Part shown: positions 17,563 through 28,212 of the stretch, piece after piece | Position numbering within the stretch: the first letter of the stretch is position 1 | How the letters are laid out: every line of letters starts with the position of its first letter | Notes under the pieces: model-generated | What the model was told of the DNA's origin: nothing | The model's input: the letters and a program-made list of their open reading frames with translations, nothing else | Database searches by the model: none | Program-made: the position numbers and the translations under genes | DNA from: Acinetobacter calcoaceticus ANC 3811 | Lineage (GTDB): Bacteria > Pseudomonadota > Gammaproteobacteria > Pseudomonadales > Moraxellaceae | Assembly: GCF_000399665.1 (NCBI RefSeq) | Contig: NZ_KB976986.1 | Location: 2,625,261 to 2,689,260, forward strand | Direction: 5' to 3' | DNA length: 64,000 bases

Positions 17563-20261
17563 TAAAGACTCCGTTTAATCAATTGAACATCATAGACTTC
17601 AATTTTATCTTTCACTTTGATGTCTTTATAACCTTTCACCGCAAGACCACATTCCATACCGGCACGAACATCTTCAACCACTTCTTTATAGCGACGAAGA
17701 GATTCAAGCTCACCTTGGAACACAACCACGTCATCACGTAATACGCGAATCGGTTTATTACGATGCAATACACCTTCAAGTACCATACAGCCTGCTGCCG
17801 CACCAAACTTACTTGAGTGGAATACTTCACGTACTTCAGCAACACCCAAGATAGTTTCACGATGTTCAGGAGCAAGTTTACCACTCATGGCATCTTTCAC
17901 ATCATCAATCAATTCATAGATGATGCTGTAGTAACGAATATCGATACCGTCTTGGTCACTTCTCTGACGAGCAGTCGTATCAGCACGAACGTTAAAGCCC
18001 AACAATACAGCTTCTGAAGATTCAGCAAGAATCACATCAGACTCAGTAATCGCACCAACACCAGAACTAATTACACGAACTTTTACTTCATCAGTAGATA
18101 ATTCAAGTAAAGCTGCATTCAATGCTTCTAAAGTACCACGTACGTCTGTTCTTAAAACAACGTTCACTGTAGGGACATCTTTTTTGCCCATTGACGACAT
18201 GATATTTTCAAGACGCATTGCGCTTTGACGATCAATACGTTTTTGACGTTCACGGTCAGCACGAGCATCAGCAACTTCACGTGCTTTCTTCTCGTCATTT
18301 ACAACAAGAACTTCATCACCTGCCATTGGAGCTTCTGGAAGACCCAGAATTTCTACTGGAATAGATGGTCCTGCTGATTTAATAGGCTTACCATTTTCAT
18401 CAGACATTGCACGTACACGACCATATGATGAACCTGCAAGAACAAGGTCACCAATGTTTAATGTACCATTTTGAACAAGAATAGAAGTTACTGCACCACG
18501 GCCTTTATCAACACGCGCTTCAATAACAACACCTTGCGCAGCACCTTCAGCAGATGCTTTTAATTCCATCAATTCTGATTGAATAAGAATTAAATCAAGG
18601 AGTTCATCAATACCTTGTCCACTGTGTGCAGAAACTTTAGCAATCGGAACATCACCACCCCATTCTTCTGGAACGATTTGTTTCGTTGTTAATTCATTTA
18701 ACACACGGTCTACATCAGCAGATTCTTTATCCATCTTGTTGATTGCAACAATAATTGGAGTACCTGCTGCACGTGCATGGTCAATTGCTTCTGCAGTTTG
18801 TGGCATTACACCGTCATCTGCCGCAACAACCAATACAACGATATCCGTTGCTTTAGCACCACGTGCACGCATTGAAGTAAATGCAGCATGTCCCGGTGTA
18901 TCAAGGAATGTAATGATTCCTTTGTCTGTTTCAACGTGATATGCACCAATATGCTGGGTAATACCACCTGCTTCGCCTGCCGCCACTTTCGAACGACGGA
19001 TACGGTCAAGCAATGATGTTTTACCATGGTCAACGTGACCCATAATGGTAACAACTGGCGGACGAGTTGTTTGCTCACCACGTGCTTCTTCAGCCGCTTC
19101 AAGCAAGTTATCTTCCGCTTGTGTATCAGAAACTAAAACAGGGTTATGGCCCATTTCTTCAACAACAAGTGCTGCTATATCTTGATCAATAGCTTGTTCC
19201 TGATTAACCAACTCACCCATTTTCATAAGTGATTTGATAACTTCACGTACTTTAATCGCCATTTTTTGAGCAAGATCGGCAACAACAATGCTTGAACCGA
19301 TTTCTACATCATAAACTTGCTTTTTAACTGGCTTTTCAAATCCATGCTTATTTGCCTGGCTTGATTTTAAACCACGTTTATTATGGTTAACAAAGCTTTG
19401 CTCTTCTTGACCACGACGACCACCTTTTTTACCCGCACGAGGGTTAGTGGTTGCACTACCGCGTTTAATTTCACGGTCTTCTTGCTTAAATGAATCTTCA
19501 TAAGCTTGGCCAACTAGACCTGAAGCAAGTGGAGAATCATCAATCACACGAATTGTCGTAGTAGCCTCGTCACTTGAATACTTAGACGCCATTTTGCGCA
19601 TTTGTTCAAGTGTACGTTGCTGAGCTTCTTCAGCCGCTTTACGACGCGCAGCTTCTTCAGTCGCTTTTAACTGAGCTGTTTGTGCTTCACGTGCTTTCTT
19701 TTGCTCTAATGTTTCTGCTGGTTTTGGTGCAGGTTTTACTGTACCACCACCACGTCTTTTCACTACTACAGCAGCTTTAGGAGCTGTCTGCGCAGCGCTA
19801 TCTTGTTGATGAGCAACACGCATAGCATCTAAAGTTGCTTTTGCTTTTTGCTCTGTTTGAAGACGCGCGTTTTGCTGTGCAGTGTCACGCGTTTGTTGTT
19901 CTACACGTGTTTTAGCATCAGCTTCTACACGTGCTTTAGCTTCAGCTGCAATTTGTTCAGGGTTTGGTTTAGCAAAAACCTGTTTCTTACGCACTTCTAC
20001 GTTAATTGTTTTTGCTTTACCCGAAGTACTTGCAACTTTAGCGGTACTGGTTGTTTTACGTTTCAACGCAATTTTTCCTGTGTTACCACTTTCCTGACCA
20101 TGCACTTTTTTCAAATGATTGACTAAAGTATTCTGTTGTTCAGTGGTAATAATATCGTCTGCTGTACGTTGAGGCAAACCTGCTTCACGAGCCTGTTCTA
20201 GGAGCTTCTCAACAGGACGTTCTACACTGAGAGCTAACTCTTTAATTGACTTGTCCGTCAT
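17562..20261 (-). CDS. infB: Translation initiation factor IF-2
   Basis: An 899-residue GTPase that brings initiator tRNA to the 30S subunit. Two N-terminal IF2N-type modules (about 1-55 and 315-370) flank a long Lys/Ala/Glu/Gln-rich linker (90-310). GTPase motifs are GHVDHGKT (408-415), [13 protein letters not shown] and SAHSGQGI, followed by the C-terminal beta-barrel domains. The ATG at 20261 has AGGAGAT upstream. It sits 10 bases after nusA. The same operon region carries the initiator tRNA genes it serves. Confidence 0.97.
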   Translation of the reverse strand: MTDKSIKELALSVERPVEKLLEQAREAGLPQRTADDIITTEQQNTLVNHLKKVHGQESGNTGKIALKRKTTSTAKVASTSGKAKTINVEVRKKQVFAKPNPEQIAAEAKARVEADAKTRVEQQTRDTAQQNARLQTEQKAKATLDAMRVAHQQDSAAQTAPKAAVVVKRRGGGTVKPAPKPAETLEQKKAREAQTAQLKATEEAARRKAAEEAQQRTLEQMRKMASKYSSDEATTTIRVIDDSPLASGLVGQAYEDSFKQEDREIKRGSATTNPRAGKKGGRRGQEEQSFVNHNKRGLKSSQANKHGFEKPVKKQVYDVEIGSSIVVADLAQKMAIKVREVIKSLMKMGELVNQEQAIDQDIAALVVEEMGHNPVLVSDTQAEDNLLEAAEEARGEQTTRPPVVTIMGHVDHGKTSLLDRIRRSKVAAGEAGGITQHIGAYHVETDKGIITFLDTPGHAAFTSMRARGAKATDIVVLVVAADDGVMPQTAEAIDHARAAGTPIIVAINKMDKESADVDRVLNELTTKQIVPEEWGGDVPIAKVSAHSGQGIDELLDLILIQSELMELKASAEGAAQGVVIEARVDKGRGAVTSILVQNGTLNIGDLVLAGSSYGRVRAMSDENGKPIKSAGPSIPVEILGLPEAPMAGDEVLVVNDEKKAREVADARADRERQKRIDRQSAMRLENIMSSMGKKDVPTVNVVLRTDVRGTLEALNAALLELSTDEVKVRVISSGVGAITESDVILAESSEAVLLGFNVRADTTARQRSDQDGIDIRYYSIIYELIDDVKDAMSGKLAPEHRETILGVAEVREVFHSSKFGAAAGCMVLEGVLHRNKPIRVLRDDVVVFQGELESLRRYKEVVEDVRAGMECGLAVKGYKDIKVKDKIEVYDVQLIKRSL

Positions 20262-20271
20262 ATTTCATCTC

Positions 20272-21756
20272 CTAGTTAAACCATGATTCGCGAGCTTTCA
20301 TGATCAATTGACCTGCTTTTTCATGATCAAGTCCTTCAATATCAGAGATATCGTCAGTAGCCTGATCTGCCAAATCATCGACAGTAATAATACCGCGAGC
20401 GGCGAGCGAGTAAGCGATCTCAGAAGTCATGCCTTCCATTGTTAGAAGGTCTGCACTCGGTTCTTGAATATTTTCTTGCTGTTTCAAAGCATCAGTAAGT
20501 GTTGCTTCTTTTGCACGACTTTGCAATAACTCAACCAATTCGGCATCAAGCTCAATTTCGTCAAAAGTTTCAGCTGGAACATAAGCAATCTCTTCTAAAG
20601 AGGTAAAGCCCATTTCCACCAATGCCATTGCTAAATCTTCTTCAATATCGAGACGTGATACAAACATGTCAAGATATTGCTGAGCTTCATTTTGCTGACG
20701 AGCACGATACTCTTCTTCAAGCATCATGTCGAGTTTGTAGCCAGTTAAATCAGAAGCCAAGCGAACATTTTGGCCTTGTGAGCCAATCGCACGAGCCAAT
20801 TGATCGCTGGTTGCAAAAATAATATCGGCACTTCTTGCATCTTCATCAAGCACAATGCCTGAAACATCAGCTGGTTCTAATGCACTTGCAATGTACTGAG
20901 CTGGATCATCAGACCAGACCACTACATCAATACGTTCACCGTTTAACTCTTGTTGTACTGCTTGAATACGCGTACCACGCATACCAATACATGCACCCAC
21001 AGGGTCAATACGATGGTCATTTGTTTTCACTGCAATTTTAGCACGAACGCCTGGTTGACGTGCCGCTGCTTTAATTTCAATAATTTCTTCAGAAATCTCA
21101 GGAATTTCTTTTTTCATTAAAGCAATTAGCATTTCCGGCTTAGCGCGTGATAACAACAACTGAGCGCCACGACCTTCACGGTTCACATTGTATAAAATAG
21201 CGTTCATACGTTGTTTCGGACGAAGAATTTCTTTAGGAATCATTTCTTCGCGCGCAAGATAAGCTTCAGCGTTGTCGCCTAAATCGATAATAAAGCCATC
21301 TTTGGTTTGTTTTTTCACTTCACCGTAAATCAACTCACCAACTTTAGACTCGTATGCATCAGCAACTAAAGCACGCTCAGCTTCACGAATTTTTTGTACG
21401 ATAACTTGTTTTGCAATTTGTGCAGCGATACGACCAAACTCAATAGATTCTACTTCGAGTTCACGTACATCACCAATTGACCATTTAGATGGATCAAGGT
21501 CAGAAATCGCATCTTGGCAAGCTGGCATTTCATGATCTTCATCTGCCACAACAGTCCATTGACGGAACGTGCTGTAATCACCAGTTTTACGATCGATTTC
21601 TACACGAAGCTGAGCTTCTTCAGCATGTGTACCTTCGTAAAATCTTTTCTTCGTTGCAGCAACTAGAGCTTGTTCTAAAGCCTCGAAGATCGCTTCACGA
21701 CTAACACCTTTTTCATTACTAACCGTTTCAACAACGGTAAGAATTTCGCGGCCCAT
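20272..21756 (-). CDS. nusA: Transcription termination/antitermination factor NusA
   Basis: 494 residues with the full NusA layout: N-terminal polymerase-binding domain (MGREILTVVETVSNEKGVSR start), S1 domain (about 135-200, VGELIYGEVKKQTKDGFIIDLG), two KH domains (GACIGMRGTRIQAVQ and AIGSQGQNVRLAS) and two C-terminal acidic repeats as in E. coli. AGGTGAC precedes the ATG. In E. coli NusA influences expression of its own operon; the hairpins upstream of rimP here would be the obvious target. Confidence 0.97.
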   Translation of the reverse strand: MGREILTVVETVSNEKGVSREAIFEALEQALVAATKKRFYEGTHAEEAQLRVEIDRKTGDYSTFRQWTVVADEDHEMPACQDAISDLDPSKWSIGDVRELEVESIEFGRIAAQIAKQVIVQKIREAERALVADAYESKVGELIYGEVKKQTKDGFIIDLGDNAEAYLAREEMIPKEILRPKQRMNAILYNVNREGRGAQLLLSRAKPEMLIALMKKEIPEISEEIIEIKAAARQPGVRAKIAVKTNDHRIDPVGACIGMRGTRIQAVQQELNGERIDVVVWSDDPAQYIASALEPADVSGIVLDEDARSADIIFATSDQLARAIGSQGQNVRLASDLTGYKLDMMLEEEYRARQQNEAQQYLDMFVSRLDIEEDLAMALVEMGFTSLEEIAYVPAETFDEIELDAELVELLQSRAKEATLTDALKQQENIQEPSADLLTMEGMTSEIAYSLAARGIITVDDLADQATDDISDIEGLDHEKAGQLIMKARESWFN

Positions 21757-21792
21757 AAGTCACCTACCGATTTCTTATAAAATTTAATAAAT

Positions 21793-22317
21793 TTAATCTT
21801 GATAGATCAAGTTTGCTTTATCGATATTGTTGCTGTCGATCTCAAGCACGTGCTTCCCATCAACTTCAACCTGAATTTCTTCATTTTCAAGGTCTACTGA
21901 GATAAGTTTTGCTTGAAATTTACGACGGTTGTCTACTGCTGCAATCAAACGCAAAGCAATTTGTTGTCCAATGTAGCCTTGTAACTGTTCTAATTGAAAA
22001 AATGGACGATCCCAGCCCGGTGAAGAAACTTCTAATGAATACTCACCTGAAATTGGATCATGAACATCCAGCATTGCGCCGACTTGTTGTGTTACACGCA
22101 CACAATCTTGTACACCTATACCACGGCCTTGTTCTACTTCGCCATCTTCATCAACTACAGGCTCAGCATCTTCACTTACCGCTTTATCGATATAAATACG
22201 CAATAAAGAACGTTTGCCTTGTGGGAGAAACTCGATTCCCCAAAGGTCGACACCACATGCTTGTACTGCAGGAACAATTAAGTCATGCAATGCTTGGGAT
22301 TTATTTGATAATTTCAT
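21793..22317 (-). CDS. rimP: Ribosome maturation factor RimP
   Basis: 174 residues, first protein gene of the rimP-nusA-infB-rbfA operon. The conserved LRIYIDK and [15 protein letters not shown]...[16 protein letters not shown] blocks are present; the SSPG turn is the family hallmark. It has an acidic insert ([14 protein letters not shown], about 48-62) that shorter homologues lack. RimP assists 30S assembly. Confidence 0.96.
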   Translation of the reverse strand: MKLSNKSQALHDLIVPAVQACGVDLWGIEFLPQGKRSLLRIYIDKAVSEDAEPVVDEDGEVEQGRGIGVQDCVRVTQQVGAMLDVHDPISGEYSLEVSSPGWDRPFFQLEQLQGYIGQQIALRLIAAVDNRRKFQAKLISVDLENEEIQVEVDGKHVLEIDSNNIDKANLIYQD

Positions 22318-22445
22318 TTACTCTCGTCATTCTCGTGCGATTCAATCGGTTGTTCTAACCGACACAGACCTACTATAGTGAAGCATGACTATTTGACCAA
22401 TTGATGTCGAAACTACACGATAGCGATACGATAACCAATAAAAAA

Positions 22446-22519
22446 GGGCGTTAATCGCCCCTATCTTGCACAGAAAACAATAATCCACTGTGCAAAAAGG
22501 CCCACTTGTCTGTGAGCCT
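22446..22519 (-). terminator. Three tandem hairpins between the initiator tRNA and rimP
   Basis: In leftward order after the tRNA: an 8-bp stem with one G-U pair (22512-22519 with 22498-22505) followed by TTTTT; an 8-bp perfect repeat TTGCACAG/CTGTGCAA (22488-22495 with 22466-22473); and GGGCG/CGCCC (22456-22460 with 22446-22450) followed by TTTTTTATT. The first and third look like rho-independent terminators. Since rimP lies just downstream on the same strand, transcripts that start upstream would have to read through. Confidence 0.8.
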
Positions 22520-22532
22520 CTTTTAAGAAACT

Positions 22533-22609
<77 letters not shown>

Positions 22610-22698
22610 TCAACGTGCAAAAATTATATACAAATATCAAATAAAGTCAATGTAAACTTACTAGATATTTGCCTGATTAAGTTGCACCTTAATCAAAT

Positions 22699-22775
<77 letters not shown>

Positions 22776-22815
22776 ACAAAAACAAACTACACGCATCAAC
22801 TTTCTGGTTAAAAGC

Positions 22816-22900
22816 TGGTGCGGAAGGGGGGACTTGAACCCCCACGCCCGAAGGCACTACCACCTCAAGGTAGCGTGTCTACCAATTCCACCACCACCGC
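22816..22900 (-). tRNA. tRNA-Leu (GAG)
   Basis: 85 bases including CCA, a class II tRNA with a variable arm (TGCCTTCGGGCGT). The anticodon loop TTGAGGT gives GAG, reading CUC and CUU. Its place directly downstream of secG matches the secG-leuU order of E. coli. Confidence 0.96.
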
Positions 22901-22922
22901 AGCTTGTGGGACGCATTCTAGT

Positions 22923-22945
22923 GCTTCCCACCACAAAAGGGAAGC
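22923..22945. other. Inverted repeat between secG and tRNA-Leu
   Basis: GCTTCCC (22923-22929) and GGGAAGC (22939-22945) form a 7-bp perfect repeat with a 9-base loop. There is no T-run, so it is more likely a processing or mRNA-end structure than a classical terminator. Confidence 0.4.
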
Positions 22946-22956
22946 CCTATTTCGAA

Positions 22957-23286
22957 TTAATGACTCGTTTTTGGTGCAGTTGGCGAAGTTTCAGGCAATG
23001 TAGCTGGTGTTGGCGCAGTAGTTTGTACAGTTTTCAAACTATAAGCCTCAGTAGTTTGCTTTTTCGCAAAAACAGCTAAGGTTAAACTAGTCACAAAAAA
23101 CAAGGCTGTTAACACAGCAGTGAGGCGAGTAAGGAAATTAGCTGAACCCGATGCTCCAAATACAGTTGCTGCTCCGCCGCCACCGAAAGAGGCACCGGCA
23201 TCAGCACCTTTACCATGTTGCACTAGAATCAAGCCAATCATCAGTACCGCTAAAATAATATGTACGATCAGTACAAAAGAGTGCAT
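22957..23286 (-). CDS. secG: Preprotein translocase subunit SecG
   Basis: A 109-residue protein with two membrane segments (about 3-20 and 54-72) separated by the conserved LVQHGKGADAGASFGGGG block. It is an accessory subunit of the SecYEG channel. The C-terminal tail is Thr/Pro/Ala-rich. It lies 12 bases after tpiA and upstream of tRNA-Leu. Confidence 0.96.
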   Translation of the reverse strand: MHSFVLIVHIILAVLMIGLILVQHGKGADAGASFGGGGAATVFGASGSANFLTRLTAVLTALFFVTSLTLAVFAKKQTTEAYSLKTVQTTAPTPATLPETSPTAPKTSH

Positions 23287-23298
23287 ACCCTATCCTCG

Positions 23299-24093
23299 TT
23301 ATTTACTTTGTGCAAAGGCTTGTACGATTTGATAGAAAGATGCTGCATTTAACGAAGCCCCTCCAACCAACGCGCCATTAATATCTGGACATGCTGCCAA
23401 CTCGACTGCATTTTCAGCTTTTACACTACCGCCATATAAAATCGCAATGTCTGAACCCGCTGAGGTAATCTGACTTAAACCTTCACGGATTTTAGCATGC
23501 ATTGCCTGTGCATCTTGTGGTGAAGCAGTTTTACCTGTACCAATTGCCCAGATTGGCTCATAAGCAATTACAATTTGCTTTTGCCATTGCTCTGCGGTCA
23601 CGATAGGAGCTATATCACAAATTTGTTGCAATACAACCTGTTCTGCTAAATCTTGTTCACGCTGTTCGAGACTTTCCCCCACACAATAAATGACAGTTAA
23701 GCCTGCATTTAAAGAGTTTTGGAGTTTAGCCTTTAAAATTTCAACGTTATCACCTAATAAATCACGGCGTTCAGAGTGACCCACCAATACAAAATTAATT
23801 TGGCTATCTTTTAATAATTCTGCACTGACTTCACCCGTATAGGCGCCTGTGCCTGCTACACGCGATACATCTTGTGCAACTGTATATACTGTTTTTGCAG
23901 CATCTTGCAATTGTGTTTGTACCATCGCAAGTGCAATAGAAACCGGAGCAACCCCGACATGGCAGCTTTCATCTGCAATTTCGTTTTGTTGCAATAGTTG
24001 TTTAAATTCTTCTATAAGTTGTTTGGCATTGGCACGCATTGGGTTCATTTTCCAGTTGCCAACTACCCAAGGCGTAATCGTCGAACCCGACAT
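23299..24093 (-). CDS. tpiA: Triose-phosphate isomerase
   Basis: Interconverts dihydroxyacetone phosphate and glyceraldehyde 3-phosphate. The catalytic residues are visible: Lys in VGNWKMN, His in VGHSERR, Glu in [12 protein letters not shown]; the phosphate loop is [13 protein letters not shown] 24093 is preferred over GTG 24102 because AAAGGT lies 8 bases upstream of the ATG and would overlap the GTG. That gives 264 residues. Confidence 0.96.
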   Translation of the reverse strand: MSGSTITPWVVGNWKMNPMRANAKQLIEEFKQLLQQNEIADESCHVGVAPVSIALAMVQTQLQDAAKTVYTVAQDVSRVAGTGAYTGEVSAELLKDSQINFVLVGHSERRDLLGDNVEILKAKLQNSLNAGLTVIYCVGESLEQREQDLAEQVVLQQICDIAPIVTAEQWQKQIVIAYEPIWAIGTGKTASPQDAQAMHAKIREGLSQITSAGSDIAILYGGSVKAENAVELAACPDINGALVGGASLNAASFYQIVQAFAQSK

Positions 24094-24384
24094 ACGGCTC
24101 ACCTTTCATCAAAAATGCAGCACATTCTACACGCATTTCTACAAATTTCAGATACTTTTCTTTAACAGGATTGCTCATATCTTTTCTACTATTTGAAAAC
24201 AGTAATAAAACTTTATTGAGTCAAAAGCTCCGCCTTTTAAAAATTAATGAATAAAAACTTCGACTGGTTCAAGCTTTGACAATCGGACCAAGACGAGAGC
24301 ATCATTTTCTAAGGTAGTAATTTTAGATAACAAAAGTATAATTTTTTATATACCAATTATAAACATATGAGCACAGGTAGGCAG

Positions 24385-26097
24385 ATGTCAGTCATACATA
24401 CATCTCCAAAATTTTCGGGGTTTTTTCGACGATTAGTCGAAGAAAAACATGTGTCAGCAGCGACCATGCAAGCAGCATTAGATGCAGCAAAAAGAGCTAA
24501 ACAGGATACTGTTGCGTACCTGATTGAAGAGGTTCATCTCTCCCCTTCTTTATTAGCTGAAACAATCTCTATTGAATTTGGTGAACCATATTTTGATCTG
24601 GATGTTTTCGATACTGGCCAGATTCCTAAAGATTTGGTCGACCAGAAACTGATTTTAAAACATCGGGTCTTGCCTCTCGTACAAAGAGGACAGATTTTAT
24701 ATGTTGCGACCAGTAATCCCAGCAATATTGAAGCGATTGATGCTATTCGCTTCAATAGCAAGCTTATGGTTGAACCGGTTATTGTCGAGCACCATAAACT
24801 TGAGAAAATTCTGGCGCAGCAATTTACTGAAGAAAGTAGTTTCGAATTTAGTGATGAAGAGTTTGATCTTGATGTAGATCTTGATACCTCAGCGGCTCCT
24901 GAAGAGGATGATGATACTCCTCAAGGCGATGAAGCACCTATTGTTAAATATGTTAACAAGTTATTAATAGATGCGATTCGTATAGGGGCTTCAGACTTAC
25001 ATTTCGAACCTTATGAGAAATCGTATCGGGTCCGTTATCGGGTCGATGGCGTTTTGCGTCAGATTGCAAATCCACCATTACAACTCGCAAATCGTTTGGC
25101 TTCACGCTTGAAAGTAATGTCTCAAATGGATATTTCTGAAAAACGTGTTCCCCAAGATGGTCGTATCAAGCTCAAGCTATCGAAATCTAAAGCAATTGAT
25201 TTTCGTGTGAACTCTCTTCCAACCTTATTTGGTGAAAAATTAGTTCTACGTATTCTCGATCCATCGAGTGCCATGCTGGGAATTGATGCTTTAGGATATG
25301 AAGAAGAGCAAAAAGCGCTTTTCATGGAAGCATTAGATAAGCCACAAGGTATGCTTTTAATCACAGGCCCAACCGGTTCGGGTAAAACAGTATCTTTATA
25401 TACAGGCCTCAACATTTTAAATACTGAAAGCTCCAATATTTCTACTGCCGAAGATCCAGTCGAAATTAACCTTGAAGGCATTAATCAGGTTAACGTGAAC
25501 CCGAAAGTAGGTCTGACTTTTTCGGCTGCGCTTAAGTCATTTTTACGTCAGGACCCTGACATTATTATGGTCGGTGAGATTCGTGATTTAGAAACAGCTG
25601 AAATCGCGATTAAGGCGGCTCAGACAGGTCATATGGTAATGTCCACACTACATACCAACAGTGCACCTGAAACACTGACTCGTCTACGCAATATGGGAGT
25701 TCCATCTTTCAATATTGCAACATCGGTTAATCTGGTGATTGCTCAGCGTTTGGCACGTCGCTTATGTCCACAATGTAAAGTACCTACTGACGTTCCTAAA
25801 CAAAGCCTATTGGAAATGGGTTTTACCGAACAAGATCTAACCAATCCCGATTTTCAAGTTTTTCAACCAGTCGGTTGTCCAGAATGTCGTGAGGGTTACA
25901 AAGGTCGAGTTGGTATTTATGAAGTAATGAAAGTCACACCTGAGATTTCCAAGATTATTATGGAAGATGGCAATGCTTTAGAAATCGCTGCTGCTTCTGA
26001 AAAACTGGGGTTTAATAATCTGCGGCGCTCAGGTTTAAAGAAAGTCATGCAAGGTGTTACTTCTTTACAAGAAGTCAACCGCGTGACCAGTGAATAA
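24385..26097 (+). CDS. pilB: Type IV pilus assembly ATPase PilB
   Basis: A 570-residue hexameric motor for pilus extension. The N-terminal T2SSE_N domain covers about 1-150, followed by an acidic linker (FSDEEFDLDVDLD). The P-loop is GPTGSGKT at 328-335, Walker B region DPDIIMVGEIRD, and the tetracysteine zinc site CPQC...CPEC. ATG 24385 was chosen since AGGTAGG precedes it, whereas ATG 24367 has no ribosome site. It heads pilB-pilC-pilD-coaE; the pilus also drives natural transformation in this genus. Confidence 0.96.
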   Translation: MSVIHTSPKFSGFFRRLVEEKHVSAATMQAALDAAKRAKQDTVAYLIEEVHLSPSLLAETISIEFGEPYFDLDVFDTGQIPKDLVDQKLILKHRVLPLVQRGQILYVATSNPSNIEAIDAIRFNSKLMVEPVIVEHHKLEKILAQQFTEESSFEFSDEEFDLDVDLDTSAAPEEDDDTPQGDEAPIVKYVNKLLIDAIRIGASDLHFEPYEKSYRVRYRVDGVLRQIANPPLQLANRLASRLKVMSQMDISEKRVPQDGRIKLKLSKSKAIDFRVNSLPTLFGEKLVLRILDPSSAMLGIDALGYEEEQKALFMEALDKPQGMLLITGPTGSGKTVSLYTGLNILNTESSNISTAEDPVEINLEGINQVNVNPKVGLTFSAALKSFLRQDPDIIMVGEIRDLETAEIAIKAAQTGHMVMSTLHTNSAPETLTRLRNMGVPSFNIATSVNLVIAQRLARRLCPQCKVPTDVPKQSLLEMGFTEQDLTNPDFQVFQPVGCPECREGYKGRVGIYEVMKVTPEISKIIMEDGNALEIAAASEKLGFNNLRRSGLKKVMQGVTSLQEVNRVTSE

Positions 26098-26124
26098 AAG
26101 ACAATTTAAAATAAGGATAATGTC

Positions 26125-27351
26125 ATGACTGTCAAAAAGGCACAATTGATGCCGACTTTTGCTTATGAAGGGGTTGACCGTAAGGGCGTAAAAATTAAGG
26201 GGGAACTTCCGGCTAAGAATATGGCTTTAGCCAAAGTCACCCTACGCAAACAAGGTGTAACTGTTCGTAATATTCGGGAAAAGCGTAAAAACATTCTTGA
26301 AGGCATATTCAAGAAAAAGGTATCGACGCTCGATATTACGATCTTCACCCGACAACTTGCAACCATGATGAAAGCTGGTGTTCCACTGGTACAAGGCTTT
26401 GAAATTGTGGCAGAAGGTTTAGAAAACCCAGCTATGCGCGAAGTGGTACTCGGCATTAAAGGTGAAGTTGAAGGTGGTAGTACTTTTGCCTCAGCTTTAA
26501 GAAAGTATCCTCAACACTTCGACAAATTGTTTTGCTCTCTTGTAGAGTCCGGCGAACAATCTGGTGCACTTGAAACCATGCTGGACCGCGTGGCAATTTA
26601 CAAAGAAAAAAGTGAATTGCTCAAGCAGAAAATTAAGAAAGCTATGAAATATCCTGCAACGGTTATTGTGGTTGCTGTGGTTGTTACTATTATTTTGATG
26701 GTTAAAGTAGTTCCCGTCTTCCAAGACCTATTTTCTTCGTTTGGTGCAGATTTGCCTGCCTTTACACAAATGGTCGTAAATATGTCGAAATGGATGCAGG
26801 AATATTGGTTCATTCTGATTATTGTGATTGGGGCAATTATTGCTGCTTTTATGGAAGCTAAAAAGCGCAGTAAAAAATTCCGTGATGGTTTAGACAAACT
26901 TTCTCTTAAGCTACCTATTTTTGGTAACCTTATTTACAAAGCAATTATTGCCCGTTACAGCCGTACTTTAGCAACCACTTTTGCAGCTGGTGTTCCGCTC
27001 ATTGATGCGCTTGAATCAACGGCTGGTGCAACCAATAATATTATTTACGAACAAGCTGTAATGAAAATTCGTGAAGATGTTGCTACAGGTCAACAACTCC
27101 AATTTGCGATGCGCGTTTCAAATCGTTTTCCATCTATGGCTATACAAATGGTCGCAATTGGTGAAGAATCTGGTGCACTAGACAGCATGCTCGATAAAGT
27201 TGCAACGTACTATGAAAATGAAGTTGATAATGCCGTTGATGGTTTAACTTCAATGATGGAACCTTTAATCATGGCAATTTTAGGGGTACTTGTAGGCGGT
27301 TTGGTGATTGCTATGTATCTTCCAATTTTCCAAATGGGTTCAGTCATATAA
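26125..27351 (+). CDS. pilC: Type IV pilus inner-membrane platform protein PilC
   Basis: 408 residues with two T2SSF domains (about 70-195 and 275-400) and three membrane segments. Conserved blocks ITIFTRQLATMMKAGVPL and ARYSRTLATTFAAGVPL mark the two domains. AAGGAT lies upstream of the ATG. The stop codon overlaps the pilD start by one base. Confidence 0.96.
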   Translation: MTVKKAQLMPTFAYEGVDRKGVKIKGELPAKNMALAKVTLRKQGVTVRNIREKRKNILEGIFKKKVSTLDITIFTRQLATMMKAGVPLVQGFEIVAEGLENPAMREVVLGIKGEVEGGSTFASALRKYPQHFDKLFCSLVESGEQSGALETMLDRVAIYKEKSELLKQKIKKAMKYPATVIVVAVVVTIILMVKVVPVFQDLFSSFGADLPAFTQMVVNMSKWMQEYWFILIIVIGAIIAAFMEAKKRSKKFRDGLDKLSLKLPIFGNLIYKAIIARYSRTLATTFAAGVPLIDALESTAGATNNIIYEQAVMKIREDVATGQQLQFAMRVSNRFPSMAIQMVAIGEESGALDSMLDKVATYYENEVDNAVDGLTSMMEPLIMAILGVLVGGLVIAMYLPIFQMGSVI

Positions 27352-28211
27352 TGCAAGAAATAATTGCTTATTTTATTCAAAACTTAACTGCACTTTATAT
27401 TGCAGTTGCATTATTGAGCCTATGTATTGGTAGCTTTCTGAATGTGGTGATTTATCGCACCCCAAAAATGATGGAACAAGATTGGCAGCAAGAATGTCAA
27501 ATGCTACTCAATCCTGAATACCCCATTATTGACCATGAAAAGCTGACGTTAAGTAAGCCGGCTTCATCATGTCCAGAGTGTCATCAAACCATTCGTTGGT
27601 ATCAAAATATTCCTGTTATCAGTTGGTTAGTTTTAAAAGGTAAATGTGGGCATTGTGGGCATGCGATTAGCATGCGCTACCCAGCGGTTGAACTACTAAC
27701 AATGGTATGTTCACTGGTTGTGGTCATGGTGTTTGGCCCAACCATACAAATGCTTTTAGGACTAGTTCTGACTTGGGTGCTGATTGCCCTCACCTTTATA
27801 GACTTTGATACTCAGCTACTACCCGACCGTTTTACCCTGCCTTTAGCAGCACTTGGCTTAGGCATTAACACCTTTAACATCTACACCACACCCACTTCAG
27901 CCATTTGGGGTTATTTAATTGGTTTTTTATGCCTATGGATTGTGTATTACTTATTTAAAGTGATTACAGGCAAAGAAGGCATGGGTTATGGTGACTTTAA
28001 GTTGCTTGCCGCCTTAGGCGCATGGATGGGGCCATTGATGCTGCCATTAATTGTGCTATTGTCATCTTTATTAGGTGCAATTATTGGCATCATTTTACTA
28101 AAATTACGCAATGACAATCAGCCCTTTGCCTTTGGGCCATACATTGCCATTGCAGGCTGGGTTGCCTTTTTATGGGGTGACCAGATTATGAAAATTTATT
28201 TGGGAGGTTAA
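27351..28211 (+). CDS. pilD: Prepilin peptidase / N-methyltransferase PilD
   Basis: A 286-residue multi-pass aspartic protease that cleaves and methylates type IV pilins and type II secretion pseudopilins. The zinc site is the pair CPEC...CGHC (about 74-105). The catalytic aspartates lie in FIDFDTQLLPDR and GMGYGDFKLLA. Translationally coupled to pilC by the TAATG overlap and one base from coaE. Confidence 0.96.
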   Translation: MQEIIAYFIQNLTALYIAVALLSLCIGSFLNVVIYRTPKMMEQDWQQECQMLLNPEYPIIDHEKLTLSKPASSCPECHQTIRWYQNIPVISWLVLKGKCGHCGHAISMRYPAVELLTMVCSLVVVMVFGPTIQMLLGLVLTWVLIALTFIDFDTQLLPDRFTLPLAALGLGINTFNIYTTPTSAIWGYLIGFLCLWIVYYLFKVITGKEGMGYGDFKLLAALGAWMGPLMLPLIVLLSSLLGAIIGIILLKLRNDNQPFAFGPYIAIAGWVAFLWGDQIMKIYLGG

Positions 28212-28212
28212 G

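Noticed and set aside
19848..20126. Rightward Cys/Phe-rich frames inside infB
   Set aside because: They are antisense shadows of the Lys/Ala/Gln-rich IF2 linker and have no start signals.
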